This document shows positions 10,045-19,026 of a stretch of DNA of 64,000 nucleotides, in pieces; position 1 is the first letter of the stretch; each line of letters opens with the position of its first letter. Both the position numbers and the translations under genes were made by a program. The stretch comes from Profundibacter amoris (GTDB lineage Bacteria > Pseudomonadota > Alphaproteobacteria > Rhodobacterales > Rhodobacteraceae): the NCBI RefSeq assembly GCF_003544895.1, contig NZ_CP032125.1, positions 2,556,001-2,620,000 on the forward strand, written 5' to 3'. A model generated the notes under the pieces. The model had not been told where the DNA came from. It did no database searches and worked only from the letters and a program-made list of their open reading frames with translations.

Positions 10045-10439
10045 CAGTATTCCCCTTCCATATGTTTCTGCGTAAAGGCACCGGGCAGCAGTTCACCCAG
10101 CGTCATTTCAGACGTGTTTTGGGCAAGCGTGGTCATGGTTACCTTCACATCCGGCGCGCCGAATTCGGCCAGCTTCTGACGGCACCCGCCACAGGGTGAC
10201 ACCGGCAAGGGGCTGTCGGCAATCACCAATGCCTCGATCAGTTCGGCTTCCCCCGCCGCCACCATCGCCGCAATCGCACCTGCCTCAGCGCAGGTGCCTT
10301 CGGGGTAGGCCACGTTTTCGACGTTACAGCCCACATAGACCTTGCCCGATCCCGCGCGAACCGCCGCCCCCACTTTGAAATTGGAATAAGGGGCATAGGC
10401 GTTTTCACGCACCTTTGTGGCGGCTGTTAGCAATGACAT
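10044..10439 (-). CDS. cdd: Cytidine deaminase
   Basis: Zinc-dependent deamination of cytidine or deoxycytidine to uridine or deoxyuridine. The 131-residue length matches the small homotetrameric class. The zinc and catalytic motifs are TCAEAGAI (Cys-Ala-Glu) and PCGGC. The ATG at 10439 is preceded on its own strand by an AAAGGA ribosome-binding site; a longer frame to 10514 runs into the promoter region and is rejected. It is the first gene of the cdd-deoA-deoB-add-upp operon, so the promoter must lie in 10440-10630, shared divergently with maeB. Confidence 0.95.
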   Translation of the reverse strand: MSLLTAATKVRENAYAPYSNFKVGAAVRAGSGKVYVGCNVENVAYPEGTCAEAGAIAAMVAAGEAELIEALVIADSPLPVSPCGGCRQKLAEFGAPDVKVTMTTLAQNTSEMTLGELLPGAFTQKHMEGEY

Positions 10440-10590
10440 GGGGTATCCTTTACGTTTAGCCGGATTTTGCGCCCGACAGCAGCGGGATGCAAGGGCAACC
10501 GGACAGGGCGACAAATTATCCCGCTAACGAAAGCCGGAACACACAGTTGCAACCATGTAAAACCGCTGGTATTTCAGGGGGAATAAAACT

Positions 10591-10606
10591 AGTTTAACGT
10601 TAAACT
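10591..10606. promoter_or_regulatory. Perfect 16-bp palindrome upstream of maeB
   Basis: AGTTTAACGTTAAACT is an exact palindrome ending 26 bp before the maeB GTG start. Its size, symmetry and place fit an operator overlapping the promoter or leader of maeB. The cognate regulator is not encoded next to it. Confidence 0.55.
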
Positions 10607-10632
10607 TGTTTTTCACCAGAAGGATTCGCACC

Positions 10633-12912
10633 GTGACAGACACCCAGAAAACCCGCTTGCGTCAGGATGCACTGGACTATCACGAGCACCCGAAACCCGG
10701 CAAACTGGAAATCCGCGCGACCAAACCGATGGCCAACGGACAGGATCTGGCGCTGGCCTATTCCCCCGGCGTGGCCGAGGCCTGTCTGGATATCAAGGAC
10801 AATCCCGCCACCGCCAACCGCTTTACCGCCAAGGGCAATCTGGTGGCCGTGGTCACCAATGGCACCGCCGTTCTTGGGCTGGGCAACATCGGCGCGCTGG
10901 CCAGTAAGCCGGTGATGGAAGGCAAGGCCGTCCTGTTCAAGAAATTCGCCAATATCGACTGTTTCGATATCGAGGTAAACGAATCCGACCCCGAACGGCT
11001 GGCCGATATCGTCTGCGCGCTGGAGCCAACCTTCGGGGCGATCAACCTTGAAGACATCAAGGCGCCGGATTGCTTCATTGTCGAAAAAATCTGTCGCGAA
11101 CGGATGAATATTCCGGTGTTTCACGATGACCAGCACGGCACCGCGATTGTGGTCGGGGCGGCGGCCACCAATGCGCTGCACGTAACCGGCAAACGGTTCG
11201 AGGATATCAAGGTGGTGTCCACCGGCGGCGGCGCTGCGGGAATTGCCTGTCTGAACATGCTGCTGAAGCTGGGCGTGAAGCGCGAAAACGTCTGGCTGTG
11301 CGACATTGCGGGGCTGGTCTACAAGGGCCGGACCGAGGAAATGACACCGCAAAAGGAAAGCTATGCGCAAGACAGCGGTCTGCGCACACTGGATCAGGTA
11401 ATCGACGGCGCTGACCTGTTTCTTGGCCTGTCCGGCCCCGGGGTGTTGAAACCGGAAATGGTGGCGAAAATGGCGGATAAACCGATCGTTTTCGCCTTGG
11501 CCAACCCGACACCGGAAATCATGCCAAACGAGGTGCGCAGCGTTGCGCCGGATGCCATCATCGCCACCGGCCGGTCGGATTTTCCCAATCAGGTCAACAA
11601 TGTGCTGTGTTTCCCCTTCATCTTTCGCGGCGCACTGGACGCGGGCGCAACCGAGATCAACGACGAAATGCAACTGGCCTGCATCAAGGGCATCGCCGCC
11701 CTTGCCCGTGCCACCACATCCGCCGAAGCCGCCGAGGCCTATAAGGGCGAACAGATGACATTCGGCCCAGATTATCTGATCCCCAAACCGTTTGACCCGC
11801 GCCTGATGGGCGTGGTCGCCAGCGCCGTGGTGCAGGCGGCAACCGAAACCGGCGTGGCAACCAAACCGGTTACGGATCTGGAGGCCTATAAGGAAAAACT
11901 GGACAGTTCGGTCTTTAAATCCGCGCTGATCATGCGCCCCGTGTTCGAGGCCGCCCGCACCGCCACCCGCCGCATTGTTTTTGCCGAGGGCGAGGACGAA
12001 CGCGTGCTGCGCGCCGCCCGCGCCATGCTGGACGAAACCACCGACAAACCGATCCTGATCGGCCGCCCCGAGGTGATCGAATACCGCTGCAAAGAGGCCG
12101 GTTTGCAGATGGAGGCCGGCAAGGACTATGAGCTGGTCAACCCGCAGGACGACCCCCGCTATCGCGATTACTGGGGCAGCTATCACAAAATCATGGCGCG
12201 GCGCGGCATCACGCCCGATCTGGCCAAGGCGATCATGCGCACCAACCTGACAGCGATTGGCGCGATTATGGTGCATCGTGGTGATGCCGAAAGCCTGATT
12301 TGCGGCACCTTCGGGCAATATCTGTGGCACCTGAAATATGTGAACGAAATTCTGGGCACCGACGGGCTGCACCCGATCGGTGCACTGTCATTAATGATCC
12401 TCGAGGACGGGCCGCTGTTCATTGCCGACACCCATGTAAACCCCGAACCCACGCCACAGCAAATCGCCGAAACGGCGATTGCCGCCGCCCGCCATGTGCG
12501 CCGCTTTGGCATCGCGCCAAAAATCGCGCTGTGTTCCTATTCACAATTCGGCAATCTGAACTGCGATACCGGCACACGGATGCGCGGGGCGCTGGAAATA
12601 CTGGACGCAACCCCGCGCGATTTCGAATACGAGGGCGAGATGCACATCGATGCCGCCCTTGACCCCGAATTGCGTGCCCGTATCTTCCCCGATGCCCGGT
12701 TTGAAGGCGCCGCGAATGTGCTGATCTTTGCCAATACCGATGCGGCTTCGGGCGTGCGCAACATCCTGAAGGTGCGTGGCATGGGGCTTGAGGTCGGGCC
12801 GACATTGATGGGCATGGGCAACCGCGCCCATATCGTCACCCCGTCCATCACCGCGCGGGGGCTTTTGAACATGTCGGCACTGGCGGGCACACCGGTGGCG
12901 CATTACGGATAG
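10633..12912 (+). CDS. maeB: NADP-dependent malic enzyme, phosphotransacetylase-fused type
   Basis: Oxidative decarboxylation of malate to pyruvate, giving NADPH; cytosolic. The 759-residue length reflects the MaeB architecture: malic-enzyme N-domain and NAD(P)-binding domain in the first ~420 residues, then a phosphotransacetylase-like C-domain (from about residue 430), usually thought to be regulatory. The N-domain shows [21 protein letters not shown] and [16 protein letters not shown] (nucleotide binding). The GTG at 10633 ([20 protein letters not shown]) is preferred over the upstream TTG at 10606 because AGAAGGA precedes it at good spacing and homologues begin there. It is transcribed divergently from cdd, with a 16-bp palindrome just upstream. 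Confidence 0.95.
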   Translation: MTDTQKTRLRQDALDYHEHPKPGKLEIRATKPMANGQDLALAYSPGVAEACLDIKDNPATANRFTAKGNLVAVVTNGTAVLGLGNIGALASKPVMEGKAVLFKKFANIDCFDIEVNESDPERLADIVCALEPTFGAINLEDIKAPDCFIVEKICRERMNIPVFHDDQHGTAIVVGAAATNALHVTGKRFEDIKVVSTGGGAAGIACLNMLLKLGVKRENVWLCDIAGLVYKGRTEEMTPQKESYAQDSGLRTLDQVIDGADLFLGLSGPGVLKPEMVAKMADKPIVFALANPTPEIMPNEVRSVAPDAIIATGRSDFPNQVNNVLCFPFIFRGALDAGATEINDEMQLACIKGIAALARATTSAEAAEAYKGEQMTFGPDYLIPKPFDPRLMGVVASAVVQAATETGVATKPVTDLEAYKEKLDSSVFKSALIMRPVFEAARTATRRIVFAEGEDERVLRAARAMLDETTDKPILIGRPEVIEYRCKEAGLQMEAGKDYELVNPQDDPRYRDYWGSYHKIMARRGITPDLAKAIMRTNLTAIGAIMVHRGDAESLICGTFGQYLWHLKYVNEILGTDGLHPIGALSLMILEDGPLFIADTHVNPEPTPQQIAETAIAAARHVRRFGIAPKIALCSYSQFGNLNCDTGTRMRGALEILDATPRDFEYEGEMHIDAALDPELRARIFPDARFEGAANVLIFANTDAASGVRNILKVRGMGLEVGPTLMGMGNRAHIVTPSITARGLLNMSALAGTPVAHYG

Positions 12913-12916
12913 CCCG

Positions 12917-12984
12917 CGCTGCCCCGCACCCGATGCGGGGCCTGACGGTTATACGGAAGGCCCCGGATCAGGTCCGGGGCAGCG
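12917..12984. repeat. Inverted pair of REP-like hairpins
   Basis: Two GC-rich hairpins follow maeB: GCCCCGCA/TGCGGGGC (12921-12941) and GCCCCGGA/TCCGGGGC (12960-12980). Each reads as a copy of the other in inverted orientation (about 24 of 27 bases alike, both bounded by CGCTGCCCCG). It is probably also the maeB terminator. It is distinct in sequence from the repeats at 26.2-26.7 kb. Confidence 0.65.
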
Positions 12985-13066
12985 TTGCGCAACTATTCAA
13001 ATTTGCAATTCGCGGGTAGGCATTTTCCAGAGATTTGCAAATATACCAAAAGGGACTTTGCGCAAG
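12984..13066. promoter_or_regulatory. Cluster of TTTGCAA-type boxes upstream of prpE
   Basis: Four short symmetric boxes precede prpE: GTTGCGCAAC (12984-12993), AATTTGCAATT (13000-13010), GATTTGCAAAT (13032-13042) and ACTTTGCGCAAG (13055-13066). They resemble the TTTGCAAA motif of RamB/ScfR (short-chain fatty acyl) regulators, a family known to control propionate and acetate genes. The regulator gene is not in the window. Confidence 0.45.
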
Positions 13067-13110
13067 GGCCGCCAGCCTCTATCATACCGCCCATCATTGG
13101 GAGGAATGAC

Positions 13111-15006
13111 ATGACATACGCCGCGGTTTACAACAGCTGGAAATCCGACCCCGAAGCCTTCTGGATGAAAGCCGCCGAAGGCATCAGCTGGTATAAACCG
13201 CCCTCCAAGGCGCTGTTCGATGAAAAGGCCCCGGTTTACGAATGGTTTGCCGATGCGCAGGTCAACACCTGCTACAACGCCGTTGACCGCCACGTCGAGG
13301 CTGGCCATGGCGCGCGCACCGCCATCATCTATGACAGCCCCGTTACCAACACCAAACACAAGATTTCCTACGCCGAATTGCAAACCCGCGTGGCCAGCCT
13401 TGCCGGTGCGCTGCGGGCCAAGGGGGTGGAAAAGGGCGACCGCGTTCTGATCTATATGCCGATGGTCCCCGAAGCGATCGAGGCGATGCTGGCCTGCGGC
13501 CGACTGGGCGCGATCCATTCGGTAGTGTTCGGCGGTTTCGCCGCCAACGAGTTGGCCGTGCGGATTGACGATGCCAAGCCCAAGGCGATCATCGCCGCCT
13601 CTTGCGGGATCGAACCGAACCGCGTGATCCACTACAAACCGCTGCTGGACGAAGCGATCGAACTGGCCGCCCACAAACCCGATTTCTGCGTCATCTTCCA
13701 GCGCGAACAAGAGGTCGCCCAACTGATCGAGGGCCGTGACTATAGCTGGCATGGCTTCCAATATGGCGTGGAGCCTGCCGAATGTGTGCCGGTGGCAGGC
13801 AATCACCCCAGCTATATCCTCTATACATCCGGCACCACAGGCCAGCCCAAAGGCGTGATCCGCCACACCGCCGGTCAACTGGTGGCGCTGGACTGGACCA
13901 TGAAGGCGATCTACGACATTGACGCGGGCGATGTGTTCTGGGCCGCAAGCGACGTTGGCTGGGTGGTTGGCCACAGCTATATCGCCTATGGGCAGTTGAT
14001 CCACGGGGCCACCACCATTGTATTCGAGGGCAAGCCTGTGGGCACACCCGATGCGGGCACCTTCTGGCGGATCATTTCGGAATATGGTGTGAAGGCGCTG
14101 TTCACCGCCCCCACGGCATTCCGCGCCATCAAGCGCGAGGACCCCAATGGTGAATTGCTGAAAAAATACGACCTGTCGAAGTTTGAAACCCTGTTTCTGG
14201 CGGGCGAACGCGCCGATCCTGATACCATCACATGGGCACAAGACCAGTTGGGCGTGCCGGTGATCGACCACTGGTGGCAGACCGAAACCGGCTGGGCCAT
14301 TGCCGCCAACCCGATGGGAATCGAGCCATTGCCGGTGAAACTGGGCAGCCCCTCGGTTGCGATGCCCGGCTATGATGTGCAAATTCTGGATGAATCCGGC
14401 AACGAAATGCCCGCTGGCGAAATGGGTGCGATTGCGATCAAACTTCCGCTGCCGCCGGGCACATTGCCAACCCTATGGAACGCCGAAGAGCGGTTCGTCT
14501 CGGCCTATCTGGAAACCTTCCCCGGTTATTACGAAACCGGCGATGCGGGCTACAAGGACGAGGACGGCTATCTTTACATCATGGCCCGCACCGATGACGT
14601 GATCAACGTTGCCGGCCACCGCCTGTCCACCGGCGCGATGGAAGAAGTGCTGGCCAGCCACCCCGATGTGGCCGAATGCGCGGTGATCGGCGTCGCGGAC
14701 AAGCTGAAGGGGCAACTGCCGCTGGGGTTTCTGTGCCTGAACGCAGGCTGCGAGCGGGGGCATGAGGACATCGTCAAGGATGTGGTTAAACTTGTGCGTG
14801 AAAAGATCGGTCCTGTCGCGGCGTTCAAACTGGCCGTTGTGGTGGATCGCCTGCCCAAAACCCGTTCCGGCAAAATCCTGCGGGCAACGATGGTGAAAAT
14901 CGCCAACGGACAGGTTTTCAAAGTGCCGGCAACGATTGATGATCCGGCCATTCTGGATGAAATTACGGATGCGCTGGGCAGTTTAGGTTATCCTGAACAA
15001 AGCTGA
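13111..15006 (+). CDS. prpE: Propionate--CoA ligase
   Basis: AMP-forming synthetase of the acetyl/propionyl-CoA type, making propionyl-CoA (or acetyl-CoA) from the free acid. 631 residues. The adenylation motif is YTSGTTGQPKGVIRH (near residue 232), followed by WWQTETGW, the hinge YYETGDAGYKDEDGY and the C-terminal catalytic lysine in KTRSGKILRA. A start at 13111 is clear: TTGGGAGGAATGAC gives a strong ribosome-binding site, while the open frame upstream to 12985 lies in the leader. PrpE is favoured over AcsA by the N-terminus and overall motif wording, but substrate preference is inferred. It stands alone. Confidence 0.88.
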   Translation: MTYAAVYNSWKSDPEAFWMKAAEGISWYKPPSKALFDEKAPVYEWFADAQVNTCYNAVDRHVEAGHGARTAIIYDSPVTNTKHKISYAELQTRVASLAGALRAKGVEKGDRVLIYMPMVPEAIEAMLACGRLGAIHSVVFGGFAANELAVRIDDAKPKAIIAASCGIEPNRVIHYKPLLDEAIELAAHKPDFCVIFQREQEVAQLIEGRDYSWHGFQYGVEPAECVPVAGNHPSYILYTSGTTGQPKGVIRHTAGQLVALDWTMKAIYDIDAGDVFWAASDVGWVVGHSYIAYGQLIHGATTIVFEGKPVGTPDAGTFWRIISEYGVKALFTAPTAFRAIKREDPNGELLKKYDLSKFETLFLAGERADPDTITWAQDQLGVPVIDHWWQTETGWAIAANPMGIEPLPVKLGSPSVAMPGYDVQILDESGNEMPAGEMGAIAIKLPLPPGTLPTLWNAEERFVSAYLETFPGYYETGDAGYKDEDGYLYIMARTDDVINVAGHRLSTGAMEEVLASHPDVAECAVIGVADKLKGQLPLGFLCLNAGCERGHEDIVKDVVKLVREKIGPVAAFKLAVVVDRLPKTRSGKILRATMVKIANGQVFKVPATIDDPAILDEITDALGSLGYPEQS

Positions 15007-15155
15007 TACCGGCAACGATTGGGATATAATAACCTGACATTAAGTCAGTTGCTTTAATTCCTTGTGTTTCTGTCCTAAACACAAGGAATGGTATTGTATT
15101 ATGTTTCGACCCACTGCCCCGCCAAGACATGGTTCCCTGAAGGGAGAGCGCTTTA

Positions 15156-16682
15156 ATGACCGCGCCCAACTCCCCGGTTTCACAGGTTTCCGAGAACGAG
15201 GATCAGGCACAGCTTACTTTGCTGTCGCATGACATCCGTTCGGCTATTTCCGATGTGATAGGGGGGTTAAGGCTGGTTGATCTGGACGCATTGGACCCCA
15301 CCACCCGCCTGCAACTGGAACGCGTCCGCACCTCAAGCGAGGTTCTGGCGCGGCTGACCGAAGAGGCCCTTTCGCGAACCGCCGAAAGCACAGGCGCGAC
15401 CGAAGCGATTTCCAGCAACCTGCAACTGCTGCGCCTGCTTCAGAATATCCGGCTGCGTTGGGCCGGTCGGGCACAGGAAAAGAACATCCCGTTTGAAATC
15501 ACGGTTCAATCCAGCGTGCCGAACCTTGTCGCGCTGGACCGGATGGCAATGGAACGCATCCTGTCCAACCTTCTGAGCAACGCGATCAAATACACCGACA
15601 GCGGCAAAGTCGGCTTGAAGGTCAAGATGTGCAACCCGGATGAATTGTGTTTTATCGTCACCGATGAAGGGCCGGGGTTTTCGGATCAGGCACTGGAAAA
15701 ACTGTTCCAGTATAATGGCCGGCCGGACAGCTCGAAAAAACCGGGCACAGGTCTTGGGCTACATATCGCCAAGGAAATTGCCGACCAGCTGGGCGGGGCC
15801 TTGCGTGTCGAGAACCGCAAGAACGGCGGCAGTTGCATTACACTTAGCCTGCCTTACGAGGCGTGGCATGACGAAACCGCAACGCATACAGGGGCCGCCC
15901 TGCCCGATCTGACAGACATCAAGGTTCTGCTGGCCGAAGACAACGAAACCAATCAGTTGATCCTTGCGCAAATGCTGGACGCAATGGGCGCGGAATATGA
16001 AATCGCCCGCGATGGCGTCGAGGCGCTGAACTGGCTGGAACGGGAAACCTTTGATCTGGCCCTGATCGACATAGATATGCCGCGCCTGTCCGGTATTGAC
16101 GTGATGAACACGCTGCGGTCGGGCAACACCCCGCACAAGGACATGCCGATACTGGCCATCACCGCCTTTGTTCTGCGATCAAACCGCGAGGCAATCTACC
16201 GTGCGGGCGCCAACCGGATACTGGCCAAACCGATCATGAGCATCGAGGCATTCGGGCAATCCATCACCACCTTGCTGTTTCCGGATGATCAGCCGGCCCA
16301 AATCCAGTCCGATGATCAATCCACCGTCGAAATGGATACCACCCGCCTGCACCGCCTGCTTACGATTGCCGGCCCCGCTGGCGCACAGGAATTGCTAATG
16401 CGGCTGGCCAGTGATCTGGGCAACGTGCAACAAAAGATGGCACAGGCCTTGCAGAAAATGGATCAGGCGCAATTGCGTGCCCAGACCCATGTTTTGATTT
16501 CGCTTGCGGGGGCGGTCGGGGCTGAACATCTGCAAAATCTTGCGCAGGTGCTCAACTCGGCCGCGCACAAGCTTGATCAGGATGCGATTTCCGAATTAAG
16601 TGCAGAGGCGGATCGCGGCATTTCCCGACTGTTGCAAATTATTGATCAGGAACAAAACGCGCGGGCAGAGGTGACAGAATGA
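15156..16682 (+). CDS. Soluble hybrid histidine kinase with receiver and HPt-like tail
   Basis: A 508-residue two-component kinase without membrane segments or a recognisable sensor domain. The H-box LLSHDIRSA is at 22-30 (His25), the N-box at 134-148, the G1 box DEGPGFSD at 170-177 and the G2 box GTGLGLHIAKEI at 197-208. A receiver domain spans about 255-375, with phospho-acceptor Asp305 (in LIDIDMPRLSG) and Lys359. A C-terminal helical region contains THVLISLAGAVGA around His445, which matches an HPt domain in position but lacks the usual Lys after the His. The gene overlaps the following NtrC-type regulator by 4 bp, so the two form a phosphorelay. The signal is unknown. Confidence 0.85.
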   Translation: MTAPNSPVSQVSENEDQAQLTLLSHDIRSAISDVIGGLRLVDLDALDPTTRLQLERVRTSSEVLARLTEEALSRTAESTGATEAISSNLQLLRLLQNIRLRWAGRAQEKNIPFEITVQSSVPNLVALDRMAMERILSNLLSNAIKYTDSGKVGLKVKMCNPDELCFIVTDEGPGFSDQALEKLFQYNGRPDSSKKPGTGLGLHIAKEIADQLGGALRVENRKNGGSCITLSLPYEAWHDETATHTGAALPDLTDIKVLLAEDNETNQLILAQMLDAMGAEYEIARDGVEALNWLERETFDLALIDIDMPRLSGIDVMNTLRSGNTPHKDMPILAITAFVLRSNREAIYRAGANRILAKPIMSIEAFGQSITTLLFPDDQPAQIQSDDQSTVEMDTTRLHRLLTIAGPAGAQELLMRLASDLGNVQQKMAQALQKMDQAQLRAQTHVLISLAGAVGAEHLQNLAQVLNSAAHKLDQDAISELSAEADRGISRLLQIIDQEQNARAEVTE

Positions 16683-18064
16683 CAAAATCATTACTTCTGA
16701 TCGAAGACACCCCGTCGCTGCAAATGATCTATAAATCCGTGCTGGAAAGCGGTGGGCACAATGTAAAAACATCAGCCACAGCCGAGGACGGGTTGGCATT
16801 GTTCCGTAAAGAAAAGCCACAGGTCGTCTTGCTGGATCTGATGCTGCCCGATCGCGACGGGCTGGACCTGATGAAAGACTGTCTGGCCCTGAAACCGGAT
16901 GCGAAGTTCATCGTCATCACCGCCAATGGCTCGATCAACCGTGCTGTTGATGCCATGCGTGCCGGTGCTTATGAATTTCTGGTCAAGCCGTTCAATGAAC
17001 AACGCTTTTTGCATGCCGTGGAAACCGCCCTGACCGATACCGCGTCACCGACAGCCAAAAACGGCGCTTCGGTTGAACCGGTTGGCAGTTTCATCGGCTC
17101 CTCCACTGCGATGCAACAGGTCTATCGGAAAATCCGGTCCGTCAGCCGCTCCATGGCAACGGTTTTCATCACGGGTGAAAGCGGGACGGGCAAGGAAATC
17201 TGCGCGCAGGCGCTGCACGATCACTCCAACCGCGCCTCGGGGCCGTTTGTGCCGCTGAACTGCGGGGCAATCCCGTCCGACCTGCTGGAATCCGAGGTCT
17301 TCGGCCATTTGAAAGGCTCTTTCACCGGCGCGATTTCCGACAAACCCGGCGCGGCAGCCGTGGCGGATGGGGGCACGCTGTTTCTGGACGAAATCTGCGA
17401 GCTGGATATGAACCTGCAGGCCAAATTGCTGCGGTTCCTGCAAACATCCTCGATTCAGCCTGTCGGCGCCTCGCATCCGCAAAAGGTAAACGTGCGTATC
17501 ATCTGTGCCTCGAACCGCGACCCGATGGAAGAGGTCCGGCAGGGCCGGTTCCGCGAAGATCTGTATTACCGGCTGTATGTGGTACCGATCCATTTGCCCC
17601 CGCTGCGTGACCGTGACAATGACGTGGTGGAAGTGGCCGAAACCGAATTGCGCAACTACGCCGAGATCGAGGGCAAACAGTTCCAGCGCCTGTCCCCCGA
17701 GGTCCAGTCGCTGTTTCGCGAATTGCCGTGGCCCGGCAATATCCGTCAGATGAAGAACGTTCTGCGCACGATTGTGGTGATGAATGACGGCCCGCAAGTG
17801 ACCACGGATATGTTGCCCGACAACCTGCGGGATGAACTGGTTTACACCACCACAATCCCGATTCAGACATCCCCGCCCGAAGAAACTGCAACTATGGGGC
17901 TGGACGGGCTGATCGGCAAAACTCTGGCGGAAATCGAACGTCAGGTGATCGAGGAAACCATCGCCTATTTCGACGGCTCGATCCCCAAGGCGTCAAAGGT
18001 TCTGGATGTGTCCCCGTCAACGATCTATCGCAAGGTCGAGGCGTGGAAAGAAACAGATCAATAA
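16679..18064 (+). CDS. Sigma-54-dependent NtrC-family response regulator
   Basis: A 461-residue enhancer-binding protein: receiver domain 1-120 (Asp53 in LLDLMLPDRDG, Lys103), AAA+ domain from about 135 with Walker A GESGTGKE (166-173) and Walker B GGTLFLDEI (231-239), and a C-terminal Fis-type helix-turn-helix (about 430-455, KASKVLDVSPSTIYRK). The sigma-54 contact loop reads GSFTGA (213-218), a mild variant of GAFTGA that keeps Phe and Thr. It is translationally coupled to the upstream kinase (ATGA) and therefore its partner. It ends convergently with nadK, 19 bp away. Target genes are not evident. Confidence 0.9.
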   Translation: MTKSLLLIEDTPSLQMIYKSVLESGGHNVKTSATAEDGLALFRKEKPQVVLLDLMLPDRDGLDLMKDCLALKPDAKFIVITANGSINRAVDAMRAGAYEFLVKPFNEQRFLHAVETALTDTASPTAKNGASVEPVGSFIGSSTAMQQVYRKIRSVSRSMATVFITGESGTGKEICAQALHDHSNRASGPFVPLNCGAIPSDLLESEVFGHLKGSFTGAISDKPGAAAVADGGTLFLDEICELDMNLQAKLLRFLQTSSIQPVGASHPQKVNVRIICASNRDPMEEVRQGRFREDLYYRLYVVPIHLPPLRDRDNDVVEVAETELRNYAEIEGKQFQRLSPEVQSLFRELPWPGNIRQMKNVLRTIVVMNDGPQVTTDMLPDNLRDELVYTTTIPIQTSPPEETATMGLDGLIGKTLAEIERQVIEETIAYFDGSIPKASKVLDVSPSTIYRKVEAWKETDQ

Positions 18065-18083
18065 GTCCTGACCCGAATGTGTT

Positions 18084-18851
18084 TTAGGTAAACTGTTCGC
18101 GGATCAGCCGCTCTTCCAGCCCGTGGCCCGGATCAAACAGTATCCTGTGCTTGATCGCCGACTCGCTGCGCACCTCGACCGACACCACATCACGCACCGG
18201 CTGGCTGTCCGCACCGGCCATCACCGGCCGCTTGTCGGCCTCGAGCACATCAAAGCGCACGGTCGATGATTTGGGCAGTAGCGCCCCGCGCCAGCGGCGT
18301 GGCCTGAACGGTGCCACCGCTGTCAATGCCAGCACATCCGAACCAATCGGCAAGATCGGTCCGTGCGCGGAATAGTTATAGGCTGTTGATCCGGCAGGGG
18401 TGCAAACCAGCGCCCCGTCGCAAACCAGTTCATCCAGACGCGGCTTGCCATCCACGGTGATGCGCAATTTCGCCGCCTGCTGTCCGGCCCGCAGCAAGGA
18501 TACCTCGTTGATCGCCAAAGCCTCGTGAATGGAGCCATCCCGGCACACCGCCCGCATCGCCAGCGGGTTGATCACCGCTTCTTCGGCCTGTTTCAACCGT
18601 TCCTCAAGCCCGTCCGCCGAATAGGCATTCATCAAAAACCCGACGGTGCCGCGGTTCATGCCGTAAACCGGCCGCGCATAGGGCTGCATTTTATGCAGCG
18701 TCTGCAACATAAACCCGTCCCCGCCCAGCGCCACAATTACATCGGCACCTTTAGGTTCATGCACCCCGTATTTTGCCGTCAGATCGGCCAGTGCCTCTTG
18801 GGCGCTGTCCACATCACTGGCGACAAATGCAATTTTCATTCGCTGGCTCAT
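18084..18851 (-). CDS. nadK: NAD kinase
   Basis: Phosphorylates NAD to NADP using ATP or polyphosphate; cytosolic and usually essential. 255 residues, the short form common in alphaproteobacteria. Visible are the GGDG motif ([14 protein letters not shown], about 41-54), [12 protein letters not shown], the NAD-binding INEVSL block, and [17 protein letters not shown], the diagnostic second motif. The ATG at 18851 is adopted; a second ATG four codons in (MKIAF) is also possible. It is divergent from glyA. Confidence 0.94.
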   Translation of the reverse strand: MSQRMKIAFVASDVDSAQEALADLTAKYGVHEPKGADVIVALGGDGFMLQTLHKMQPYARPVYGMNRGTVGFLMNAYSADGLEERLKQAEEAVINPLAMRAVCRDGSIHEALAINEVSLLRAGQQAAKLRITVDGKPRLDELVCDGALVCTPAGSTAYNYSAHGPILPIGSDVLALTAVAPFRPRRWRGALLPKSSTVRFDVLEADKRPVMAGADSQPVRDVVSVEVRSESAIKHRILFDPGHGLEERLIREQFT

Positions 18852-18985
18852 CGGGTTTTTCCTTTATCTTGCGCCCACTTTGCCCGTGATTACGCAAAAC
18901 ACAAGCCCCCCACCGCCCTGCGTGACGGCAATTCATAATCATGCGTCGTTTTATTGGCTTATCACGGCGCAGTTTCTACGATATG

Positions 18986-19006
18986 AGGGCGGAAAGCCTT
19001 TTTTTT
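18986..19006 (+). terminator. Attenuator-like hairpin and T-run in the glyA leader
   Basis: AGGGC (18986-18990), loop GGAAA, GCCTT (18996-19000) can form a five-pair stem with one G.T, followed by eight T ending at 19006, only 20 bp before the glyA start. It looks like a weak intrinsic terminator in the 5' leader. No riboswitch aptamer is recognised upstream. Confidence 0.3.
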
Positions 19007-19026
19007 GCGCCAAGGAGTCCCCTTTC

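Noticed and set aside
18852-19026. Glycine or other riboswitch upstream of glyA
   Set aside because: No tandem aptamer or known consensus could be recognised; only a weak hairpin with T-run remains.
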